From the NCBI GenBank assembly GCA_002454335.1, contig DKIP01000002.1:1-7558 (forward strand): DNA of 7,558 nt. Direction: 5' to 3'. This DNA comes from Cytophagaceae bacterium UBA6715. Its GTDB lineage: Bacteria; Bacteroidota; Bacteroidia; Cytophagales; Spirosomataceae. The notes under the pieces are model-generated. The model had not been told where the DNA came from and searched no databases. It saw nothing but the letters and a program-made list of their open reading frames with translations. Shown here in pieces: positions 5,513 through 7,558 of the stretch. The translations under genes and the position numbers were made by a program. Numbering within the stretch: the stretch's first letter is position 1; the number at the start of each line of letters is the position of its first letter.

Positions 5513-7558
5513 ATGAAATCCTTACTCCTTTTCCTCCTCCCCTTCCTCGCATTGCCCCAATGCCCCACGATAACCCAACAACCCCAGTCGCAGGCCGACT
5601 GCGACGGCAACTCGATTCGGATGATTGTGGGGAGTAATGGGACAACTTTCCAATGGGAGAAGAAAAGACCGCAGGATGTGAGTTTCACTGCAATCTCAGG
5701 GGCAATACAAGCAAATTACCAGATCATGCCCACAGGAAATACAGCGAATCCAACGGGGACGCAATACCGGGTGAAAGTGGGCATCGGGAACTGCTTTGTC
5801 TATTCAACTCCTGCCAGCATTCAATTACGTAAAATCAATTCCATCCTGAACCCCGCAATTTGCGAACGAGGAAATGGTGTTTTGGAATCTGTACAAACCG
5901 AAGGTTCCATGCAATTTCAATGGATGCGCTCAGTCAATGGAGGGGCGTTCATCGATTTGGTAGATGATGACCAATTTCAAGGGAGCCAACAAAATCAATT
6001 ACGCATCACACGGGCCAGCGCGAATCTCGATGGACAGAAATTTAAAATACGCACCGACTTTACCGTCAGCCCAAATAACGATAATGAAGGTTCAACCAGC
6101 AATCAGAATCAAACCGCCACTTGCCCAAGGACTTCATCTGAAATCACCTTACAAATCAAGCTTAGCCCCATACCCCGACATGCCGCAAACAGCTATTCAG
6201 GATGTATCAATCAGGCCTTTTCCGTCAATGCATCTGGCTGTTCACCCTATACAACACAATGGTATGATGCCCAGCGAAACCCCATCGGATCAGGCGCCCG
6301 CTTACTCGTAACACATACTGACGGAAATCCGCGAAACTACTTCGCCGCTTGCATCAACGCAGGATGCGAAAGTCCCCTTTCCACCGGAACGCAAGCACAA
6401 GCATTTCCGAAACCAGCACCGCCCGAAAATGCAGGAACTGTCGCTGAAATTTGTCCAGGTCTCAGAATTACGTTTAAAGCAAGTGGAGGGCTTACTAATA
6501 TTTGGTATCAGAATGCCACAAGTACTAGCCCATTGAGTACCGCAACGACCTATTCCACCACCGCAAATCCTGAAAATAGCACCTTAACTCGCTATGTGTC
6601 TCAAAAAATTAATGGATGCGAAAGTGATCGAACTGCTATAGCTGTCCGAATTCGTTCAGCAGTTACATGCAACCCCATAGATAGTACAAATATCAACCCG
6701 CCCCCCATTGTCAATCCACCTCCCGTTGACACAACATCAAATCCCTTACCTCGCGTTCAATTAAACTATGAACTCCGACAAAATTGCGGGTCGGCGACTT
6801 ATAATTTGCATGTAAGCGGTTGCCCAGTTAGAACGCAAATCACCTTAAACCACAAAACAACCTTTATAAGTAATGATTTTGAATCCTACATTCCCGATAA
6901 TACGGAACTCTATATTGTATGTCCTGAAAGCATCAGCGAACCGCTAACTATTTTCCTTCCCGGCCTTAATCCTCCTGAAATAAACATACAGACCAACTAC
7001 CATAATTTCGTTTGTGAGGGCGATAAAACAAGCCTAGGTATTCAATTACCGAATGGCGCAAACATGATCGGTTGGGAATATAATGGCCATCTTTTTACAC
7101 AGCAAAACAAGCTATACGAAGTACTCGCACCGGGTAATTACCAAGCCGTCATTCAACGAAATGCTTGCACCTATCGGAGCGAATCAATCTATATCGAAAT
7201 GCATCCCAAACCTGCACAGCCTGAACTCATCAGTATAGCCAAACATATTTGTGTCGGAGATTCCGCCCTAGTCCGCACGATGGATTCACATCCCTTCTAT
7301 TTATGGAACGGACATGATGCTAATTCAACATTCATGGTTTTGGGCAAACAAGCTGGCAATATTGAGGTTCATGCCCAAGCATCAGATGATGGAACTTGTT
7401 GGTCAAATCCCAGCAAAAAACTTAGCATCTTAGTGTACCCTACGCCAGAGAAACCAATGATCGTTTTACAAAAAAACGGAGGATTTTGTCCGGGAGACTC
7501 GACAAAATTGACCCTAAATAAAACAGGCATCAATTACCGTTGGTCCACCGGAGAAACG
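5513..7558 (+). CDS. Large secreted Ig-like repeat protein, probable surface adhesin (C-terminus beyond window)
   Basis: From the ATG at 5513 the frame stays open for 682 codons to the window end. Residues 1-16 (MKSLLLFLLPFLALPQ) look like a Sec signal peptide. The rest is a chain of modules of about 70-110 residues, most bracketed by cysteines with a central tryptophan: 17-105 (C17, C30, W48, C94), 106-216 (C117, W137, C204), 218-300 (C231, W250, C280), 300-382 (C314, W331, C369), a divergent one at 413-483 without the tryptophan (C425, C437, C470), 484-563 (C501, W521, C552), 566-642 (C580, W598, C629), and the start of an eighth (C659, W677). Later modules open with ICVGDS/FCPGDS-like motifs after a P-x-P-x-x-P boundary. 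A proline-rich hinge, NPPPIVNPPPVD, lies at 395-406. This architecture is typical of Bacteroidota surface proteins and gliding- or adhesion-related type IX secretion substrates, but the sorting domain that would prove this lies outside. No catalytic domain is visible. No clear TAnnTTTG promoter precedes it. Confidence 0.82.
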   Translation, partial: MKSLLLFLLPFLALPQCPTITQQPQSQADCDGNSIRMIVGSNGTTFQWEKKRPQDVSFTAISGAIQANYQIMPTGNTANPTGTQYRVKVGIGNCFVYSTPASIQLRKINSILNPAICERGNGVLESVQTEGSMQFQWMRSVNGGAFIDLVDDDQFQGSQQNQLRITRASANLDGQKFKIRTDFTVSPNNDNEGSTSNQNQTATCPRTSSEITLQIKLSPIPRHAANSYSGCINQAFSVNASGCSPYTTQWYDAQRNPIGSGARLLVTHTDGNPRNYFAACINAGCESPLSTGTQAQAFPKPAPPENAGTVAEICPGLRITFKASGGLTNIWYQNATSTSPLSTATTYSTTANPENSTLTRYVSQKINGCESDRTAIAVRIRSAVTCNPIDSTNINPPPIVNPPPVDTTSNPLPRVQLNYELRQNCGSATYNLHVSGCPVRTQITLNHKTTFISNDFESYIPDNTELYIVCPESISEPLTIFLPGLNPPEINIQTNYHNFVCEGDKTSLGIQLPNGANMIGWEYNGHLFTQQNKLYEVLAPGNYQAVIQRNACTYRSESIYIEMHPKPAQPELISIAKHICVGDSALVRTMDSHPFYLWNGHDANSTFMVLGKQAGNIEVHAQASDDGTCWSNPSKKLSILVYPTPEKPMIVLQKNGGFCPGDSTKLTLNKTGINYRWSTGET

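Noticed and set aside
5555..5566. Lipoprotein signal (cysteine 17 after the hydrophobic stretch of the surface protein)
   Set aside because: The residues before the cysteine are A-L-P-Q, which do not fit a lipobox; a small residue is expected just before the cysteine. C17 looks like the first cysteine of module 1.
5419..5688. Minus-strand open frame of 89 codons across the repeats and the start of the surface protein gene
   Set aside because: It lies antisense over the signal peptide and first module and through the palindromes, with no recognisable domain. The plus frame has a signal peptide and repeated modules.
5964..6311. Plus-strand open frame of 115 codons in another frame
   Set aside because: It is fully inside the large surface protein gene, and its translation is low-complexity with no family likeness.

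Overview
The window looks like chromosomal DNA of a member of the Bacteroidota, most likely a Cytophagales/Spirosomaceae-type bacterium. The evidence is TAnnTTTG-type -7 promoter elements, gene starts without Shine-Dalgarno sequences, NuoL/NuoM proteins of Bacteroidota type, and a long secreted protein made of cysteine-bracketed Ig-like repeats. The family-level placement is inference from sequence style, not from a search.

Left edge (1-328): the first codons of moaA on the minus strand and a complete moaD on the plus strand diverge from only 23 bp. Both belong to molybdenum cofactor synthesis.

Centre (390-5160): four plus-strand genes packed as a probable operon. nuoL and nuoM encode two antiporter-like proton-pumping membrane subunits of respiratory complex I. 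A small TM2-domain membrane protein and a Tat-signal TIM-barrel protein of the hydroxypyruvate isomerase-like family follow. The first three genes are joined by one-base stop/start overlaps (TAATG, TGATG), and the fourth starts 18 nt later. A strong intrinsic terminator at 5185-5219 closes the unit. nuoL and nuoM sit here without nuoN or any other complex I gene on either side.

Intergenic stretch 5220-5512: about 80 bp with nothing recognisable, then a cluster of five related palindromes of about 20 nt, connected by two similar linkers. The arms differ but mostly keep their pairing, so this resembles a REP/BIME-like intergenic hairpin family.

Right part (5513-7558): a single reading frame open for 682 codons that runs off the end of the window. 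It encodes a secreted protein with a signal peptide, seven complete Ig-like or Ig-sized modules plus the start of an eighth, and a proline-rich hinge. It is probably a cell-surface adhesin or type IX secretion substrate, but the C-terminus that would decide this is outside the window.

I see no clear new defence, mobile or biosynthetic system. The points most worth a second look are the orphan nuoLM pair coupled to a TM2 gene, the covarying hairpin cluster, and the long modular surface protein.
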